A stretch of 15,581 nt of DNA, taken from the NCBI GenBank assembly GCA_902803365.1, contig CADCPU010000315.1:1-15581 (forward strand), written 5' to 3'. The stretch comes from Oscillospiraceae bacterium (lineage in GTDB: Bacteria; Bacillota_A; Clostridia; Saccharofermentanales; Saccharofermentanaceae). The notes below the pieces were generated by a model. The model saw only the letters and a list, made by a program, of their open reading frames with translations. It did no database searches and was not told where the DNA came from. Below, in pieces: positions 15,204 through 15,581 of the stretch (positions are counted from its first letter, which is position 1; each line of letters opens with the position of its first letter). Position numbers and translations under genes: made by a program.

Positions 15204-15209
15204 ATTTTA
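15204..15209 (-). promoter_or_regulatory. Probable extended -10 of the ligase-like gene
   Basis: On the minus strand TGG precedes TAAAAT, matching the TGn-extended -10 pattern; no good -35 is evident. The transcript would begin near 15197, close to the GGAGGT of the gene, giving a short leader. It lies back to back with the radA promoter. Confidence 0.4.
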
Positions 15210-15231
15210 CCACACACTCCTTGTAAGGTGT

Positions 15232-15237
15232 TATAAT
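15232..15237 (+). promoter_or_regulatory. Probable extended -10 promoter of radA
   Basis: A perfect TATAAT at 15232-15237 is preceded by TGT, giving an extended -10. No strong -35 is seen at the usual distance. It lies 27 bases before the radA ATG, with GGAGG at 15252-15256 between. Confidence 0.55.
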
Positions 15238-15264
15238 ATCCAAAACAGTTCGGAGGAAGCAGTT

Positions 15265-15581
15265 ATGGCCAAGAAAAACAGCACCTTTTTCTGTAAGGAG
15301 TGCGGCTTTGAGACTACCGGTTGGACAGGCAAATGCCCGTCGTGCGGAGAATGGAATACCATGACAGAAGCTTCTTCCCTCACCGACTCTCCCAAGTCCA
15401 AGGGCAAGGAGAGTCCTATCCACAGTGCCAATCAGTTTTCATGGACGAACAGCGCATCGACGATCAACCTCGCCGACGCTTATGAAGATGTCCATACGGG
15501 CTTTTCTTCAGGTATGCCTACGCTCGATTCACTCCTCGGAGGCAGGATAACAGACGGTGCGGTCATACTGATCGGAGGCGA
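15265..15581 (+). CDS. radA: DNA repair protein RadA, N-terminal part (cut by window end)
   Basis: The only plus-strand gene; 105 complete codons are visible. RadA (Sms) is a RecA-like, DnaB-related ATPase that drives branch migration during recombinational repair and transformation. The start MAKKNSTFFCKECG leads into the diagnostic zinc finger, Cys10-x2-Cys13 and Cys24-x2-Cys27, within the conserved TGWTGKCPSCGEWNT. After a linker, GMPTLDSLLGGRI and GAVILIGG follow; the window ends just before the expected Walker A loop. The ATG at 15265-15267 has GGAGG 8 bases upstream. It diverges from the ligase-like gene. Confidence 0.95.
   Translation, partial: MAKKNSTFFCKECGFETTGWTGKCPSCGEWNTMTEASSLTDSPKSKGKESPIHSANQFSWTNSASTINLADAYEDVHTGFSSGMPTLDSLLGGRITDGAVILIGG

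Overview
The window reads as chromosomal DNA of a Gram-positive anaerobe of the Clostridia type, in the Oscillospiraceae or Lachnospiraceae range. Reasons: strong GGAGG ribosome binding sites before most genes, a lipoprotein with an acidic Thr/Pro-rich linker, a LysM-like surface domain, and moderate G+C with an AT-rich segment in the middle. The assignment is an inference from style, not from a marker gene. All genes are on the minus strand except the last one (radA). There are no RNA genes, CRISPR arrays or insertion sequences that I can see, and no gene-free stretch longer than 300 bases.

Layout from high to low coordinates, the direction of transcription for the minus-strand genes. At the right edge, radA (plus strand, cut by the window end) and an AMP-binding ligase-like protein diverge from an 85-base intergenic region with back-to-back extended -10 promoters. 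The ligase has lost the usual catalytic lysine. Next are a DUF885-family lipoprotein with an HEAYPGH motif and its terminator. Then comes a 1258-residue single-pass membrane protein with a degenerate PP2C-like domain inside, a very long acidic disordered region, and a LysM-like domain outside; it also has its own terminator.

The middle (about 7281 down to 1714) is a complete sensing-and-transport module: OmpR-type response regulator, histidine kinase, a 92-residue small ORF, a 6-TM permease, a permease with two tandem homologous halves, and a BcrA/LanF-type ABC ATPase, closed by an intrinsic terminator. Between kinase and small ORF lie three TTAA half-sites exactly 11 bp apart, the pattern expected for an OmpR-family regulator. 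A 13-bp hairpin separates the small ORF from the transporter genes. The simplest reading is that the kinase senses a peptide or envelope-active compound, the regulator activates the promoter at the repeats, and the transporter removes the compound. The small ORF may be a signal, substrate or accessory protein. This is the most likely undescribed system here.

At the left edge is a serine-biosynthesis pair: a class V aminotransferase followed 27 bases later by serA (3-phosphoglycerate dehydrogenase), cut by the window start.
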